NCBI RefSeq assembly: GCF_025698545.1
Contig: NC_068575.1
Span: 58,847,980 to 58,911,979, forward strand
DNA length: 64,000 nucleotides
Direction: 5' to 3'
From: Gossypium raimondii
Lineage: Eukaryota; Streptophyta; Magnoliopsida; Malvales; Malvaceae
Every line of letters starts with the position of its first letter. Positions within the stretch are counted from its first letter, which is position 1. Made by a program: the position numbers and the translations under genes. Under the pieces are notes generated by a model that saw only the letters and a program-made list of their open reading frames with translations, was not told the DNA's origin and did no database searches. This document shows positions 61,255 to 64,000 of this stretch, one piece after another.

Positions 61255-61512
61255 AATATAAATTTATTATTTTTGTAGGGATTTAACAGAAATTATTTCA
61301 TTTTATGAGCTAAAGTGTAATTTTACTGTATATTAATTTATAATTTCTTTATTTATAAGAAGACTGAATTGAATTTTTTCATTTTAGAAGAGCCAAAGTA
61401 TAATCTCAATATATATTAATTTATATATTTTTATTTATAAAAGAACTAAATTGAAAATTTTTTATTGTTTGGGGACCAAGGCACTCTCTGCCCCCTTCGA
61501 ATTTGCCTCTCA
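61255..61512 (+). repeat. Dispersed repeat, family B (copy 3, decayed)
   Basis: Repeated lines of AGxGCCAAAGTxTAATxT type, then GGGGACCAAGGCACTCTCTG and CCCCCTTCGAATTTGCC at the right end, follow the pattern of the copies at 2596 and 39845. Confidence 0.45.
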
Positions 61513-62149
61513 CTATATGTATATAATAGGACATCCTAAGGATTTTATTAACATGATAACTTTAGAGAGATAAGAATTTGTCATGTGTCCTTATATAATA
61601 TTAAAATTAATATTAATATTTGTCACTCATTTAATCTTGTATTTAAAAATTAACAAAATCTCTATAAGCGAATTGAGATTTTGTTACATTTTTAAAAGAA
61701 TTTTAAATACAACTTAAAGATATATGATAGAATCTCAATCACATTTGTGCATTTAAGAAATTTCACGGTTTATTTACCAAATAATTAATAATTTTAGTTA
61801 TGAGAAAATCATCAAGTTGTAGATTTGATTAAACTATTATGCTCAAATATGATTTTTTTTAACAATGAGATTAATTAACTCAAATAATTAATAATTTTAA
61901 TAATTTTAAATAAAATATTTATGCAAATTAAAAAAATTCTAAAACATAAAAAATTGACATGACAAGTTGTAATATATATTTTAGAAAAATCTACCTTAGC
62001 ATTTTAACTCGAATAATTATGTGTGTCGATTGTTTAGTGGAACAAAATTTATATCTAATACAATCGTTTTTTATTTAATTTGATTTTTAAAGAACATATA
62101 TTTTTAATTAAAACTTAAATTTTGACACTACAGAATAAAGACCTTTGGA
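61513..62149. other. AT-rich intergenic DNA
   Basis: Nothing supported on either strand. Confidence 0.5.
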
Positions 62150-62458
62150 TGGTAAGACATGTCCTTAGGAAGTTTAAAAAAACGAGGCCCGTTTAAAAAT
62201 GGGCCCGAATATAATAAATATATTTTTTTATTTTTATTTTTTAATTTTAAAATACTTTAAAATATTTTTATTTTTATTTTTTATTTTTAAAATATTTTTT
62301 TGTGTTTATTAAAAATCGGGCCGGGCCAGGCTCGGGCTTATTATTTTTTCCCAGGCCGAGCCTGGGCAAAATTTTAGGCCCATATTTTGGGCCGGGCCCA
62401 GGCCTAAGAGTCGGGCCGAATTTTTTTCGGGCCCGGCCCGGCCCATGGACAGGTCTAA
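62150..62458 (-). repeat. GGGCC-rich dispersed repeat, one end preserved
   Basis: Read on the minus strand it starts TTAGACCTGTCCATGGGCCG and continues GGCCGGGCCCGAAAAAAATT, then GCCCGAGCCTGGCCCGGCCC and an AT-rich core to CGGGCCTCG. This is the least decayed end among the four copies. The minus-strand open frame at 62309-62512 is formed by the repeat itself. Confidence 0.65.
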
Positions 62459-64000
62459 TGTGGAGGGTGTTAACGTGATGACAAATATCCCAACGGGTTT
62501 AAGTGAAGTCATTGATAAAGATAAGGTTAGTGATGCTTTTGATATTGTAATTCTGAATTAAACTTTTATGAGTTTTTTCTTCACAAAAAAAAAGTTTGAA
62601 TTAATAAAAATAATTTTGGTCATTTTAATAATTATGGTATAATTAATTCAATTTTTTTAAAGAAAATTACTATCATTAATAGGAATCATAAATAATAGGA
62701 ATACATTGACATAACACATAGCTCAAGCTACGAATAAAACAATAAACTGCTATACAGATGTTATTGCCCAAAAAAAAACCACAATAGAAAAGAAAAACAG
62801 ACTAGCAATAACTACAACCAAAAAGTTAATAAACAAATTAGAGATGTGTGACTTTAATCAATCTTCGAAAATTGCATCTTAGCTTGTCATTATCGAACTA
62901 AACTGACAATAAACTATGGCCTACTAATAAATCACTTGAAGAGCCCAAAAAACACATTGCATTAGTGATGCACAAATAGTTTAGTCTAAAATACTTCTTC
63001 TCTTCGTCATATCAGAATTTAATCTTGTGAATACCATCAAAATGCTCTATCACGATAACATTATTTGAAAACAATTTTATTGATAATACAAATGAAAAGC
63101 TTTATAGAATACATAAATCGTAATTATAAATAAATATGGATACAAATCATGTATAAACCACATCAATAATTGATTCAAAAATTTAATTCCATAGATCGAT
63201 TGCATAAAAATAGAATTATATTTTTGGTGGCTATTTTTCCTTTGAATAAACCCTAAAAATTTTAAATCATTTTTTTAAAAATTTAGATGAAGTTAGAGAT
63301 TGTATTCGGATGTGTATATTAATCTTTTATATATTTAAAAATGAAAAAGATTAAAAATTTTAAGATGGTACTGATATAAATTACTCCATATTTATATTAT
63401 GTGTTATAAAATTTATATTTATATTATAAATTTATTCAAATCCATCCCAAACAAGCAAAGTGGGTATATGTTGAAGGACGCGGTATTTACTGTGATGAGT
63501 GGAAGTCTGCTGTGGTCTCCCACATTAGAGCAAAGCATGCCAATGCCAATTCCCCCACCACTTTGTTTATTTTAGGAAATTTGGTCTGCAAATTATTCTA
63601 TTATTGGATACTTTAGCCGAATAAGGAAAACCCAGGCTTTTCTTTTTAATATGAGACTTTGTTATTTTTTATTAAATATTCCTAAGCATTTACAATATTA
63701 ATCTTATATTAGATTTTAACATTATTATATTAAAATAATAATGAATAAATTTATTAGGTCAAAATTATTTTTGTTTTTACTTTATTTTATCCATAATATC
63801 CGATTAACATTTATATTGTTCTACTTATTCTTTTTAATTTCTAACTTGCAAATTTAACATTATCTATATCCATATAATACATAAAATCTTTTAAATTAAC
63901 ATTTTCCCTTACAGTTTTATTTTTAAAGAGTTAGATTTTGTGATTTTTAATTAAGTGATGTTTCTTATTAAAATATTTTAATATTTTAAATGCATTGAAT
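62459..64000. other. AT-rich right-hand intergenic DNA
   Basis: A short plus-strand stretch after 62459 (GVNVMTNIPTGLSEVIDKDK) reads like protein and may be a scrap of a mobile element, but it is too short to assign. The rest to the right edge has no gene, RNA gene or clear repeat. Confidence 0.45.

Noticed and set aside
62309-62512. Minus-strand open frame over the GGGCC repeat
   Set aside because: The frame is created by the GC-rich repeat itself.
62459-62560. Scrap of LINE ORF1-like protein
   Set aside because: About 30 readable residues are too few to assign to a family.

Overview
This is nuclear DNA of a flowering plant. Genes are split by short GT-AG introns, intergenic DNA is very AT-rich, and plant SINEs, MITE-like elements and a decayed LINE lie between genes. 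The annexin and the repeat families point to Malvaceae, most likely cotton (Gossypium). That is inference from memory, not a database match. Exon joins below were read by hand; each listed join keeps the reading frame and, where a family is known, gives about its usual length.

Layout. 0.5-2 kb: four exons of a Borealin-related (BORR-like) kinetochore gene, minus strand, running off the left edge. 2.6-6.5 kb: a broken LINE carrying two later insertions. 8.76-11.0 kb: gamma-glutamyl transpeptidase, complete, 582 aa. 11.8-13.2 kb: ribosomal protein eL30, minus, 112 aa. 14.4-15.5 kb: TRAPPC12-like TPR protein. 16.2-16.5 kb: two head-to-tail Au-type SINE copies. 18.0-18.6 kb: short chloroplast DnaJ-like protein. 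19-24 kb: repeat-rich. 24.9-26.9 kb: plant protein of unknown function, 306 aa. 27.8-30.2 kb: TTL-type TPR protein that ends before a thioredoxin-like domain. 32.8-38.4 kb: tandem pair of spinster-like MFS transporters. 38.7-39.4 kb: RING-H2 protein, with a truncated copy of the 5' end of a paralog at 42.1-42.2 kb. 42.9-45.9 kb: DUF4057 protein. 48.3-50.2 kb: annexin, minus. 52.5-55.3 kb: nucleotide-sugar transporter (ROCK1-like). 56.5-58.9 kb: RABH1 (Rab6) GTPase. 59-64 kb: repeats, no convincing gene.

The genes are mostly unrelated housekeeping functions: chromosome segregation, glutathione turnover, translation, vesicle traffic, transport and ubiquitination. They do not form a pathway. Their order resembles duplicated Arabidopsis blocks (BORR-GGT1-TRAPPC12-DUF4057-RABH1c near the end of chromosome 4; TTL-MFS-annexin-RABH1e on chromosome 5; ROCK1-annexin 2 on chromosome 5), so the window looks like one conserved ancestral segment. 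No novel defence or gene-cluster system was found. The most unusual items are the TTL protein without a thioredoxin domain, the fold-back elements with long arms, the RING 5' relic and the orphan terminal exon.
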